A DNA stretch of 64,000 nt from Luteibacter aegosomatissinici (lineage in GTDB: Bacteria; Pseudomonadota; Gammaproteobacteria; Xanthomonadales; Rhodanobacteraceae): the NCBI RefSeq assembly GCF_023078495.1, contig NZ_CP095742.1:2170001-2234000 (forward strand), written 5' to 3'. Shown in pieces: positions 1-8,142 of this stretch; the stretch's first letter is position 1, and each line of letters starts with the position of its first letter. The notes beneath the pieces are model-generated. The model was not told the DNA's origin. It worked only from the letters and a program-made list of their open reading frames with translations, and made no database searches. Made by a program: the position numbers and the translations under genes.

Positions 1-851
1 CGAGCGGGCAACTGGCGCCGTTCTCCGCGGCCAAGCTGTTCGCCTCGGGCACCAGCACGCCGGTGGTGGGCCGCCTGGCCATCCCTGGCGGCAACCCCCA
101 GGCGCCAGATAGCTCGGCGCCTATCCGCAGCTTCGCCCTGCGCTTCGACATGGCTGATGGCGAGCAGTGGCGTACGGGCATGAACGCCATGCCGGTGTTC
201 CCGGTGTCGACCCCGCAGGCGTTCTATGAACTGAATGTCGCCACCGCTCCCGACCCGGCGACGGGCAAGCCGAACCCGGACAAGGCCAAGGCCTTCTTCA
301 GTTCGCACCCCGAGACTGGCCCGTTCCTCATGTGGATCTCGCAGGCGAAGCCGCCGGCCAGCTATGTGGACGAGACCTACAAGAGCCTCAACGCGTTCTA
401 TCTCCGTGACCCTGCCGGACAGCGTCACGCAGTGCGTTGGCAGGTGGTGCCGGAAACGCCTTCCACGGGTGATGGCAGCCCGGCGGCGGGCGATACCGAC
501 TACCTGGCCGCCGATCTGCAGAAGCGCCTCGCACAGGGTCCCGCGCGCTGGCACCTTCAGTTCATTTTTGCCAACGATGGTGACCCCGTGGATGACGCGT
601 CCAAGGCGTGGCCCGACGATCGCAAGATGGTCGATGCCGGCACGATCGTGGTTGACAGCTGGCAGCCGCAAGCGGATGGCCCGTGTCGCGACGTGAACTA
701 CGATCCCGCCATCCTGCCGCACGGCATGGAGATCTCGGGCGATCCGATCATCGTCGCGCGCTCGGCGGCGTATGCCGAATCGTACCTGCGCCGCACGAGT
801 GAGGAAGGGCATCTGCCGGGCACCGAACGGCCGAAGGGGGAGACGCCATGA
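1..851 (+). CDS. Catalase-related peroxidase, SrpA type (5' end missing)
   Basis: The reading frame is already open at the left edge (in-frame codons from position 3 read SGQLAPFSAAKLFASG), so the N-terminus lies outside the window. The visible 283 or so residues match the C-terminal part of the catalase-family peroxidases related to SrpA, with IPGGNPQAPDSSAPIRSFAL, RTGMNAMPVFPV and the late HGMEISGDPII segment. Such proteins are heme enzymes that remove hydrogen peroxide, often in the periplasm. The stop overlaps the next start by 4 bp, so it is co-translated with a cytochrome b561, a known pairing for this family. The distal heme histidine and any signal peptide are not visible. Confidence 0.85.
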   Translation, partial: SGQLAPFSAAKLFASGTSTPVVGRLAIPGGNPQAPDSSAPIRSFALRFDMADGEQWRTGMNAMPVFPVSTPQAFYELNVATAPDPATGKPNPDKAKAFFSSHPETGPFLMWISQAKPPASYVDETYKSLNAFYLRDPAGQRHAVRWQVVPETPSTGDGSPAAGDTDYLAADLQKRLAQGPARWHLQFIFANDGDPVDDASKAWPDDRKMVDAGTIVVDSWQPQADGPCRDVNYDPAILPHGMEISGDPIIVARSAAYAESYLRRTSEEGHLPGTERPKGETP

Positions 852-1381
852 GCCGCTACGACACGTTCCATCCCGTGGCCCGCGTGCTGCACTGGCTCAT
901 GGCCATCATGATCCTGGCAATGCTGTTCATTGGCGCTGGCATGGTGAGCACACTGGCGGAGAAGCACGCCACGCTGGTCGCCATCCACCGGCCGCTGGGC
1001 ATGATCATTTTCGTGCTGGCCTTGATCCGGCTCGGCTTCCGTCTGGTGCACCGCCCACCACCGTTGCCGGTGGGGATGCCCGAATGGCAGAAGCTGGCTG
1101 CGAAAGGTTCGCATTGGGTGCTGTACACGCTGATGATCCTCATGCCGCTGATTGGCTGGGGCATGCTATCCGCAGGAAAATATCCGGTGGTGATGTGGGG
1201 CGGGTTCGTGCTGCCGCCCATCCTGCCGCAAGACCCTGCGCTGTTCGCATGGTTGCGTGAGGCCCACCGCTATCTCGCGTGGTTGTTCTTCCTCACGTTC
1301 CTCGCGCACATGGGCGCGGCATTGATGCACGGCCTGATTCGTCGCGATGGCGTGCTCAAGTCGATGACGACAGGCAACTAA
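848..1381 (+). CDS. Cytochrome b561 family protein
   Basis: This 177-residue integral membrane protein has four hydrophobic segments at about residues 13-33, 46-66, 89-109 and 138-160. Histidines suited to bind two b hemes are seen at H15, H47, H140 and H154. The family moves electrons between quinone and periplasmic partners. It starts inside the last codons of the catalase-like gene (ATGA overlap), so it probably passes electrons to or from that protein. Length and topology are normal for bacterial b561 proteins. A palindromic repeat follows the stop. Confidence 0.9.
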   Translation: MSRYDTFHPVARVLHWLMAIMILAMLFIGAGMVSTLAEKHATLVAIHRPLGMIIFVLALIRLGFRLVHRPPPLPVGMPEWQKLAAKGSHWVLYTLMILMPLIGWGMLSAGKYPVVMWGGFVLPPILPQDPALFAWLREAHRYLAWLFFLTFLAHMGAALMHGLIRRDGVLKSMTTGN

Positions 1382-1386
1382 GGCCC

Positions 1387-1484
1387 CTGTAGGAGCGCAC
1401 CCTGTGCGCGACGCTGTTCGCGATAACACAGCAAGGTCGTGGCGCTATCGCGAAAGAGGTCGCCCACAGGGTGGGCTCCTACAG
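1387..1484. repeat. REPIN-like inverted repeat pair (mixed type)
   Basis: The left arm begins TGTAGGAGCGCACCCTGTGC. The right arm ends CACAGGGTGGGCTCCTACAG, so the arms pair imperfectly over about 25 nt around a middle of roughly 50 nt. It lies between the cytochrome b561 gene and the next gene and can fold into a long hairpin. Two singlet palindromes in opposite orientation is the REPIN arrangement known from Pseudomonas and related bacteria. Confidence 0.8.
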
Positions 1485-1514
1485 AGTCTGGATGAATCGG
1501 GCACAATCGCCCGC

Positions 1515-2546
1515 ATGCGCCTAGCCCTCATCACCATGCTCGTGCTGCTCGCCGGTTGCCGCAGCGTCGGCTATTACGCCCATGTCAGCCATGGGCAGAT
1601 GGCATTGCTTGCGGCGCGCAAGCCGATCGATAAGGTGATCGATGATCCGAAAACGCCGGACAAGGTGCGCAAGCGCCTGGTCACGGCACGGGATGCACGG
1701 CGGTTTGCCAGTGATCAGCTGGACCTCCCCGCGAACCGTAGCTACACGTATTACGTGCAGCTCGATCGCCCCTGGGTGGCGTACAACGTTTTCGCCACTC
1801 CGGAGCTCTCGGTCGATCCGGTCGTGCACTGTTTTCCGTTCGCCGGCTGCGTGTCGTACCGAGGCTACTTTCGTCGCGAGCTCGCCGACCGCGAGGCCGC
1901 ACGCCAGCAGGCGTTGGGATACGACGTAAGCATCGGCGATGTCCCTGCGTACTCCACGCTGGGTTGGTTTGCCGATCCCCTCTTGAGCAGCATGCTTGGC
2001 TGGGATGATGACGATCTGGTGGGGACGATCTTTCACGAACTCGCCCACCAGAAGATCTACGTGAAGAACGATTCGTCGTTCAACGAGTCGTATGCCAGCT
2101 TCGTCGAACAGGAAGGTGTGCGAGAGTGGCATGCCGCGAAGGGCCTGGTGGCACCTGACCCGAAGGGCGACATGCTCTCCCGCTCGTTCACGCAGCAGGT
2201 GCTCGCGTTGCGCGATGGATTGAAGGCGATGTATGCGATGCCGATGACGGATGAGGTCAAGCGGGTCGCCAAGGCCGAGGCCTTTGAAGTCTTCCGCGGG
2301 CAGTACCTCGCCTGGCGCGCGAACGAAGCGGGCGGTGACCACCGCTACGACCGCTGGATGGCGCAGCCGATGAACAACGCGAAGCTTCTGCCGTTCGGTT
2401 TGTACGATCAGTGGACGGGGGCGTTCGCTACGCTGTTCGATAATAGCGGCCGCCAGTGGCCGGCCTTCTTCACCGCCGTGGCGACGCTGGCGAAGCTCCC
2501 ACCCGACAAGCGCACGCGCGAACTCAAGGCGCTGCAACCCCTGTAG
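1515..2546 (+). CDS. Putative zinc aminopeptidase, lipoprotein (COG4324-like)
   Basis: The ATG at 1515 is chosen because it opens a lipoprotein signal (MRLALITMLVLLAGC, with the lipobox cysteine at residue 15). An upstream extension in the same frame would run through the palindromic repeat. The 343-residue protein carries HELAHQ, the HExxH-type zinc motif, near residue 177 within GTIFHELAHQKIYVKNDSSFNES. This and the overall layout match the predicted aminopeptidase family PF10023, whose substrate is not established. The TAG stop lies inside the left arm of the next palindromic repeat. Confidence 0.8.
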   Translation: MRLALITMLVLLAGCRSVGYYAHVSHGQMALLAARKPIDKVIDDPKTPDKVRKRLVTARDARRFASDQLDLPANRSYTYYVQLDRPWVAYNVFATPELSVDPVVHCFPFAGCVSYRGYFRRELADREAARQQALGYDVSIGDVPAYSTLGWFADPLLSSMLGWDDDDLVGTIFHELAHQKIYVKNDSSFNESYASFVEQEGVREWHAAKGLVAPDPKGDMLSRSFTQQVLALRDGLKAMYAMPMTDEVKRVAKAEAFEVFRGQYLAWRANEAGGDHRYDRWMAQPMNNAKLLPFGLYDQWTGAFATLFDNSGRQWPAFFTAVATLAKLPPDKRTRELKALQPL

Positions 2547-2612
2547 AAGCGCGCTTGCGCGCGATGGGTGCTTGCCGCAAGGCTGCTATCGCGCGCAAGC
2601 GCGCTCCTACAG
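2541..2612. repeat. REPIN-like inverted repeat pair, type A
   Basis: The arms are CTGTAGAAGCGCGCTTGCGC on the left and GCGCAAGCGCGCTCCTACAG on the right, with about 25 nt in the middle. The left arm overlaps the end of the upstream gene and supplies its last codon and TAG stop (CTG TAG at 2541-2546). Confidence 0.85.
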
Positions 2613-2621
2613 GGGGGGGGG
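2612..2621. repeat. Run of ten G residues
   Basis: An uninterrupted G10 tract directly follows the palindromic repeat, 167 bp upstream of the symporter start. Such runs are prone to length change during replication, and also to sequencing error. It lies outside any coding frame I accept. Confidence 0.8.
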
Positions 2622-2725
2622 CTTTGGGCTCGTTGCGACACACGGGCGCACCGGGCCGCCGTTACACCGATTTTGGCGCAACCGCAACCCTTGGCGTTCG
2701 TGCAGGGAAACGCTGTGTTCGCATC

Positions 2726-2743
2726 TGGCCGTCCAGACGGCCA
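2726..2743. promoter_or_regulatory. Perfect dyad upstream of the symporter gene
   Basis: TGGCCGTC, two bases, then GACGGCCA form an 8-bp perfect inverted repeat centred 54 bp upstream of the symporter start. It could be an operator or a small hairpin in the leader. No clear sigma-70 promoter could be picked next to it. Confidence 0.35.
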
Positions 2744-2788
2744 ATCCCGGGTGTATGGTCGGGCGTCTGTTCCACGGTGGCCTGTCTA

Positions 2789-4054
2789 ATGTCCCTTGTT
2801 TCTTCCTGGTTCCGCATCCGCTTTTGGAAGCGCGTCGCCGCCGGCTTTGTGCTGGGCGCGCTCGCGGGCTGGGCTTTTGGGCCTTCGGCGGCCACCTGGT
2901 TCGGCCCACTGGGCGAGCTTTACGTCACGCTGATCAAGATGATCGCCGTGCCATTGGTGTTCTTTGCTGTACTCCATAGCGTCTCCAGTTTGCATGGAGT
3001 CAAAGACGTTGCTGCGCTCGGGTCGCGCACCTTTCTCTGGTTTGCTGCGACGGCCACCCTGGCCGTGGTGGTGGGCCTTGGGGTAGCGCTGGCGACCCAG
3101 CCGGGCCTTGGCGTCGAAGGACTCGCAGCGCCTTCGGGCTGGCACCCGAAAGTGCTGCCCGAACCGATCAAGGTGCTACTGGATATCGTGCCGGCCAACC
3201 CGTTCCGTGCCCTCACCGAAGGCAAGATCCTGCAGGTCATCTTCTTCGCCGGGTTGCTGGGGCTCGCCTTCGTGAAGATAGGCGAGAAATCCGCGCGCCT
3301 GCGTGAGCTTGCCGGCGAGGCCAACGATGCGATGATCCAGGTCACCCGCTTCGTGCTCGAAGTGACGCCGTTCGGTACGTTTGGCCTGATTGCCGCCCTG
3401 GTGGGCGCCTACGGTTTCGAAAAGCTGCTGCCGCTGGCTACCTTCGTTGGTGCGTTGTATCTCGCATGCGCGTTGCAGATCGTGGTCGTGTACGGCGGCC
3501 TGCTGCTGGCCCATGGGCTTAACCCGCTTAAATTCTTCCGCGCGGCGTTCCCGGCGATGCAGGTGGCTTTCACCTCATCGTCCAGCTTTGCGGCCATGCC
3601 CATCGCGCTGCGCAGCGTGGTGCGTAACATGGGTGTGAAGGAAGAGTACGCGGCGTTCGCCGTGCCGCTCGGCGCGAGCATCAAGATGGACGGCTGCGGC
3701 GCGATCTACCCGGCCATCTCGGCGGTGTTCATTGCGCAGTATTTCCACCTGGACCTGCAGCCCGCGCAGTACATCATCATCCTGCTGGCATCGGTGCTGG
3801 GTTCGTTCGGCACGGCCGGCGTGCCGGGTACGGCCACCGTCATGGTGACCCTGGTATTGAGCTCGGCGGGCCTGCCGCTGGAGGGCATCGGCTACCTTGT
3901 CGCGATCGATCGCATCCTCGACATGATGCGCACGATGACCAATGTGACCGGGCAGATGGTGGTGCCGGTGCTCGTCGCGCGCGAGCGGGGCATTCTGGAT
4001 CTCGAGGTTTATAACCGCGCGTCCAGCGAGCTCGTCGTCGAACAAGCCGCCTGA
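2789..4054 (+). CDS. Dicarboxylate/amino acid:cation symporter (DAACS family)
   Basis: The 421-residue protein has the full DAACS layout: about eight transmembrane helices, a serine-rich hairpin (AFTSSSSFAAMP), the GCGAIYPAI segment following SIKMDG, and the late GTAGVPGTATVM loop. These define the cation-coupled uptake family that includes GltP and DctA (glutamate, aspartate, C4-dicarboxylates). The substrate cannot be decided from sequence alone. The ATG at 2789 (MSLVSSWFRIRFWK) is chosen over far upstream starts because it gives the normal family length. The gene stands alone, downstream of a G10 tract and a dyad. Confidence 0.9.
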   Translation: MSLVSSWFRIRFWKRVAAGFVLGALAGWAFGPSAATWFGPLGELYVTLIKMIAVPLVFFAVLHSVSSLHGVKDVAALGSRTFLWFAATATLAVVVGLGVALATQPGLGVEGLAAPSGWHPKVLPEPIKVLLDIVPANPFRALTEGKILQVIFFAGLLGLAFVKIGEKSARLRELAGEANDAMIQVTRFVLEVTPFGTFGLIAALVGAYGFEKLLPLATFVGALYLACALQIVVVYGGLLLAHGLNPLKFFRAAFPAMQVAFTSSSSFAAMPIALRSVVRNMGVKEEYAAFAVPLGASIKMDGCGAIYPAISAVFIAQYFHLDLQPAQYIIILLASVLGSFGTAGVPGTATVMVTLVLSSAGLPLEGIGYLVAIDRILDMMRTMTNVTGQMVVPVLVARERGILDLEVYNRASSELVVEQAA

Positions 4055-4075
4055 CCCTGCTTCTGTAGGGGCGCG

Positions 4076-4873
4076 TTATTTTGCCTTTCGCGTGGCCATG
4101 TGTTTCAGGTAGGCCTCGAGGTCATCCAGGTCGCGGTCGCTTAGCACCGTGCTGTTGAACCCGGGCATCTTCGCCTGCGGCCAGTGGCGCAGGTCCTGGG
4201 GGTTGCGCACCAGCACGCGGAGCATGCCGTCGCGCAGGTATTCAGTAGGGCTGTGCGGGATATTCAGGTCGGGGCCGAGCTTCGCGTCGCCCTGGCCGTT
4301 GAGCGTGTGGCAGGTGATGCAGTTGCGCTGGAACACCTCGAAGCCACGCATGACCGGGCTGTCCTTCGCCAGGCCGGCCGCCGGGCGCATGAGCGGAAAG
4401 CGGGCGGCCGGGTCTGCCAGGACCCGTACGGAGGCGATCTGGTACGGCCATTGCTCGGGGCCTACCTTGCTGGCCTCCGGGTGCAGCCACACGAGATAGA
4501 ACGGCCCCGCCGAGGGCTTGCCATCGCCCAGTGCGGGCCACGCGGTATCTTCCACGGCCAGCCACGCCTCGGCACCCTGGCTCTCCAGGACCAGGGCGGC
4601 GGGGATTTCGGCCGCAAAGCCGTCCAGCGCGGTGAACTGCAGGTGCGCATCGGGTGGCACGCCCTTGAGCAGAGCCTTCAGTGGCACGGCTTTGTAGCGC
4701 ATCGTGCGGTGGTACGAGACATCCCCGGGCACCTCGATCGTCCGTGCGTCGGGGCGTGCGAGCAGCTGCTGGGTGGTCAGGGTGGCCGTGCCATGGCCGG
4801 TATCCATCGAGAGGCTGGCGGCCTGGGCCAGGCCAGCAGCACCGGCGAGGAGTAGGGCTAGCAAAAAGCGCAC
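4076..4873 (-). CDS. Exported c-type cytochrome with N-terminal oxidoreductase-like domain
   Basis: The protein of 265 residues starts with a Sec signal (MRFLLALLLAGAAGLAQA). Residues 20-150 resemble the compact molybdopterin-oxidoreductase-like fold that sometimes precedes c-type domains. The C-terminal part (about 170-262) is a monoheme class I cytochrome c with CITCH as the heme site and KMPGF, with its methionine, as the likely axial ligand. It should act in the periplasm in electron transfer; the donor and acceptor are unknown. Convergent with the symporter gene and divergent from the thioredoxin-like gene. Confidence 0.8.
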   Translation of the reverse strand: MRFLLALLLAGAAGLAQAASLSMDTGHGTATLTTQQLLARPDARTIEVPGDVSYHRTMRYKAVPLKALLKGVPPDAHLQFTALDGFAAEIPAALVLESQGAEAWLAVEDTAWPALGDGKPSAGPFYLVWLHPEASKVGPEQWPYQIASVRVLADPAARFPLMRPAAGLAKDSPVMRGFEVFQRNCITCHTLNGQGDAKLGPDLNIPHSPTEYLRDGMLRVLVRNPQDLRHWPQAKMPGFNSTVLSDRDLDDLEAYLKHMATRKAK

Positions 4874-4966
4874 GGGGAATCCTTGGGCGGGGCGAATGGC
4901 CGCGGTACCCTCGAATTATGACCTTGTCGCCCCCATGAGGGCAGTTCACACGATCACGGATCCACC

Positions 4967-5350
4967 ATGTCCGATACCACCGTTCCCGAGTTCTTCGCGC
5001 ACTTCCCCATGCCGAAGATCACCAGCGGCGAGCTGGATGCCGATCTCGCGGCCGACGATAACCGCATCGCCATCCTGTTCCTTTGGGGGCGCGATTGCCC
5101 CAACTGCGATATCGCCAAGCGGCAGATGCTGCTGACCCAGGCGCGCTTCCAGAAGCCCGAGGTCCGCTGGATGCAGGACAACGTGTATGACGATCCCAAG
5201 ATGGCCACGCGCTTCGGCCTGCATGGCATCCCCGCTTTTTTCCTGTTCCATCGCGGCAAGAAGCTCGGCCGTATTACCTCCTGGCCCGGCACCGACAGTT
5301 TCCTTGAAGCGGTCGACAAGCAGATTGCCCTGACCGGGGCCAGCGCATGA
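4967..5350 (+). CDS. Thioredoxin-like protein
   Basis: This 127-residue protein has a thioredoxin fold with a CPNC redox motif ([15 protein letters not shown]) near residue 44 and the cis-proline segment HGIPAFFLF further on. There is no signal peptide, so it is cytoplasmic. CPNC differs from the CGPC of housekeeping thioredoxin, so its partner may differ. The stop overlaps the pncB start by 4 bp, implying co-translation, though no functional link to NAD metabolism is evident. Confidence 0.85.
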   Translation: MSDTTVPEFFAHFPMPKITSGELDADLAADDNRIAILFLWGRDCPNCDIAKRQMLLTQARFQKPEVRWMQDNVYDDPKMATRFGLHGIPAFFLFHRGKKLGRITSWPGTDSFLEAVDKQIALTGASA

Positions 5351-6528
5351 TCATCAACTCGCTGCTCGATACCGACCTGTATAAGTTCACGATGATGCAG
5401 GTGGTTCTGCATCAGTACCCGGCCGCTGAAGTCGAATACCGTTTCCGCTGCCGTACGCCCGGTATCGACCTCGTCCCGATCATTCCGGCCATCCGGGAAG
5501 AGCTCGCGCACTTGTGCTCGTTGCGATTCGGCGAGGACGAGCTGGCCTACCTGCGCGCCATGCGCTTCATTGACAGCGACTTCGTCGATTTCCTCGGCCT
5601 GTTCCAGCTCAATGCCAAGTACGTGGACATCGCCCCATCGGCGAAGGGCAATGGTGAAATCGAGCTGGTGATTCGTGGTCCCTGGCTGCACACCATTCTG
5701 TTCGAAGTGCCGCTGCTCGCGATCATCAACGAGCTGTACTTCCGCCACGCCTACCCGGATCACGACCTGGCCGAAGGGCGCAAGCGCCTGCGTGCAAAGA
5801 TTTCGCTGCTGCGCGATACGCCGGGATTCGAGAAGGTGCGCGTGGCCGACTATGGCACGCGCCGCCGTTTCTCCGGTGCGTGGCACGAAGAGGCGCTGGG
5901 CATCATGCGCGCCGAGTGGGGCAAGCAGCTGGCCGGCACGAGCAACGTGCTGTTCGCCAAGCAGCAGGGCATGACCCCCATCGGCAGCATGGCCCACGAA
6001 TACCTGCAGGCGTTCCAGTCGCTGGGCCCGCGGCTACGCGATTCACAGGTGGCGGCGCTCGAGGCATGGGCGCGCGAATACCGCGGCGACCTGGGCATTG
6101 CGCTTTCCGATGTGTACGGCCTGGATGCGTTCCTGCGTGATTTCGATATGTACTTCTGCAAGCTGTTCGATGGCGCGCGGCACGACTCGGGCGACCCGTT
6201 CGCGTGGGGTGACCGGATCCTCGCGCACTACGAAAAGAACCGTGTCGATCCGCGTACGAAGACGCTGGTGTTCAGCGACAGCCTGGATATCCCCAAGGTG
6301 ATGGAACTGCACAAGCACTTCGAGGGGCGCTGTATCGTATCGTTCGGCGTGGGCACCAACCTCACCAACGACACGGGCCCGGATCCGATCAACATCGTGA
6401 TCAAGATGACCCGCTGCAATGGCCAGCCCGTGGCCAAGCTCTCCGATTCACCCGGCAAGAGCATGTGCGAGGACCTGGATTACCTGGCCTACCTGCGCCG
6501 CGTTTTCGATCTGCCGCCGGCCGCATAA
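5347..6528 (+). CDS. pncB: Nicotinate phosphoribosyltransferase
   Basis: The 393 residues match full-length bacterial PncB, the NAD-salvage enzyme that joins nicotinate to PRPP using ATP. Diagnostic stretches are [14 protein letters not shown] at the N-terminus, the [15 protein letters not shown] region, [15 protein letters not shown] with the phosphorylatable histidine, and [10 protein letters not shown] near the PRPP phosphate site. The protein is cytoplasmic. It is translationally coupled to the thioredoxin-like gene and followed by a palindromic repeat pair. Confidence 0.95.
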   Translation: MIINSLLDTDLYKFTMMQVVLHQYPAAEVEYRFRCRTPGIDLVPIIPAIREELAHLCSLRFGEDELAYLRAMRFIDSDFVDFLGLFQLNAKYVDIAPSAKGNGEIELVIRGPWLHTILFEVPLLAIINELYFRHAYPDHDLAEGRKRLRAKISLLRDTPGFEKVRVADYGTRRRFSGAWHEEALGIMRAEWGKQLAGTSNVLFAKQQGMTPIGSMAHEYLQAFQSLGPRLRDSQVAALEAWAREYRGDLGIALSDVYGLDAFLRDFDMYFCKLFDGARHDSGDPFAWGDRILAHYEKNRVDPRTKTLVFSDSLDIPKVMELHKHFEGRCIVSFGVGTNLTNDTGPDPINIVIKMTRCNGQPVAKLSDSPGKSMCEDLDYLAYLRRVFDLPPAA

Positions 6529-6550
6529 TCCCTGCGCTAGAAGCGTCTGT

Positions 6551-6624
6551 TGTAGGAGCGCGCTTGCGCGCGATCGGGTCTTGCGGTGAGCACCCATCGC
6601 GCGCAAGCAAGCGCACTCCTACAG
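6551..6624. repeat. REPIN-like inverted repeat pair, type A
   Basis: The arms TGTAGGAGCGCGCTTGCGCG and AAGCAAGCGCACTCCTACAG face each other around about 27 nt. It lies between the convergent pncB and tetR genes. The right arm carries a small insertion (AAGCAAGCGC) relative to the other copies, so it is slightly decayed. Confidence 0.85.
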
Positions 6625-6626
6625 GT

Positions 6627-7205
6627 CTAGACAGCGCGGGCGATGGCTTCCCGCGTCGCAGACAACACTTCGCGTGACAACGCGTCGTCGCTTGAAGCGA
6701 CAGCGCGCGCCACGGCGACGGCACCAATCTGCGCGGCGAGCGCCGCGATGGACACACGCCGTCGCTCGTCCGCGGACACGGCGGGGTCGAGTGATGCCTC
6801 GAACAACGCGATCTCGGCCTGGAACGCGGCAGCGAAGTTTGCGCTCAGCGCCGGCCCATGCCGTGACGCTTCGCTGGCCGAAGCCACCATCGGGCAGCCT
6901 TCGCCGACGCGATCACGCGCACGCACGGAAAAAAGGGCATCGAGATAGTCGGTAAACGTGGGCTGCCGCCCGGCCGCCCACGCATCGATGGATGCCATGT
7001 TGCCGGCAAAGGCCTGGGAAAACGCCGCCGCCACCAGCGCCTCCTTTGAGGGAAAGTGCGCGTAGAGCGCGCCATGGGTGAGCCCGGCCTCCTTGGCGAC
7101 CTCGGCCACACCTACACCGTCCACCCCACGCTCCCTGAACAGTCGTGCTGCCGCATTGAGCAGCTGAGCCTTGTTTTCTTCGGATTTCTGTTTCGAAACG
7201 CGCAC
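6627..7205 (-). CDS. TetR/AcrR family transcriptional regulator
   Basis: The 192-residue protein has the TetR-type DNA-binding head at about residues 9-55, including LFRERGVDGVGVAEVAKEAG and the recognition stretch THGALYAHFPSKEAL. The rest is an alpha-helical ligand-binding core similar to the TetR_C family found in YxaF/LmrA-like repressors. It is divergent from an alpha/beta hydrolase gene across 143 bp, and the usual reading is that it represses itself and that neighbour. The inducer is unknown. Confidence 0.9.
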   Translation of the reverse strand: MRVSKQKSEENKAQLLNAAARLFRERGVDGVGVAEVAKEAGLTHGALYAHFPSKEALVAAAFSQAFAGNMASIDAWAAGRQPTFTDYLDALFSVRARDRVGEGCPMVASASEASRHGPALSANFAAAFQAEIALFEASLDPAVSADERRRVSIAALAAQIGAVAVARAVASSDDALSREVLSATREAIARAV

Positions 7206-7235
7206 AGCTCACTTCCTCACAAATCGAAGCAGGTT

Positions 7236-7280
7236 TTTACATTGCACTCACCATCAAAATAATTATGATTGTGGGCGCAA
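7236..7280. promoter_or_regulatory. Divergent promoter region with candidate TetR operator
   Basis: TTTACA at 7236-7241 and ATAATT at 7259-7264 form a plausible plus-strand promoter with 17-bp spacing, in an AT-rich patch that stands out here. Flanking the -10 region are TTGCACTCAC (7242-7251) and GTGGGCGCAA (7271-7280), which are inverted repeats matching at 8 of 10 positions. Placement across the promoter fits a TetR binding site, but the arm spacing is wide and the assignment is inference. Confidence 0.4.
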
Positions 7281-7348
7281 TCAAAAGCCAGCCCTACGAA
7301 GGCCATGCCGCTTTCGCCGGGTTACCTGACCTGTCGAGGAGATTAGCC

Positions 7349-8113
7349 ATGTCTGTCGCAACACACACGTTCCGCACCATTGCCCTGGCCGCCGGCCTTT
7401 CGCTTGGCGCATCGGTCGCCGTGGCGGCCGAGCCCATCCACAACATCGTCCTGGTGCACGGCGCCTTCGCCGACGGCTCGGGTTGGCGACCGGTCTACGA
7501 TCGGCTGGTGAAGAAGGGCTACCACGTCAGCGTCGTGCAGGAGCCGGAAACCAGTCTCGAGGCCGATGTCGCCGCGACGCGCCGGGTGATCGATCAGCAG
7601 GACGGCCCTGTCGTCCTGGTGGGGCATAGCTGGGGCGGGCAGGTGATCACCGATGCTGGCGACGACCCGAAGGTAAAGTCGCTGGTCTATCTGGCGGCCT
7701 TGATGCCGGATGTGGGGGAGAGCACCGAGACGCTGGAGACGAAGCCGCAGTTCCCCGCGCCGAACAGCGATGTGAAGCTCACGGCAGACGGGTTCTTTTA
7801 CATGGACCCGGCGAAGTACCAGGCGAACTTCGCGGCGGATTCTCCGGCCGACCTGGCGACTTTCATGGCTCAGTCGCAGGTGTTTCTCTCGCAGAAGGCT
7901 TTTAAGACACCGGCGAAGGCGGCACCGTGGAAGACGAAACCGACGTGGGCCGTCGTCCCGACCGCTGACAAGACGATCAATCCCGACCTCGAGCGTTGGA
8001 TGTACAAGCGCGCCAAAGCAAAGGTTACGGAAGTGCCGGGCGCCAGCCACACGGTCTTCCTGTCCCATCCGGATCTCGTCGTCTCGATCATCGAGCAGGC
8101 CGCGGGCAAGTAA
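7349..8113 (+). CDS. Exported alpha/beta hydrolase
   Basis: The start at 7349 follows a good ribosome site (GAGGAGATT) and opens a cleavable Sec signal ending ASVAVAA. The 254-residue protein has an oxyanion HG segment (LVHGAFADGSGW), the nucleophile elbow GHSWGG and a C-terminal GASHTVFLSHP carrying the catalytic histidine. It resembles the salicylate-esterase/EstC-like group of small hydrolases; the substrate is unknown. It is divergent from tetR and followed 29 bp later by an aldo/keto reductase in the same direction, so the two are likely co-expressed. Confidence 0.85.
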   Translation: MSVATHTFRTIALAAGLSLGASVAVAAEPIHNIVLVHGAFADGSGWRPVYDRLVKKGYHVSVVQEPETSLEADVAATRRVIDQQDGPVVLVGHSWGGQVITDAGDDPKVKSLVYLAALMPDVGESTETLETKPQFPAPNSDVKLTADGFFYMDPAKYQANFAADSPADLATFMAQSQVFLSQKAFKTPAKAAPWKTKPTWAVVPTADKTINPDLERWMYKRAKAKVTEVPGASHTVFLSHPDLVVSIIEQAAGK

Positions 8114-8142
8114 GCCGCGCCGGCTAATCACGGGAGAACATC

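Noticed and set aside
4061-4075. TTCTGTAGGGGCGCG as a REP repeat
   Set aside because: Only the first bases resemble a repeat arm and it has no palindrome or partner; at most a remnant.
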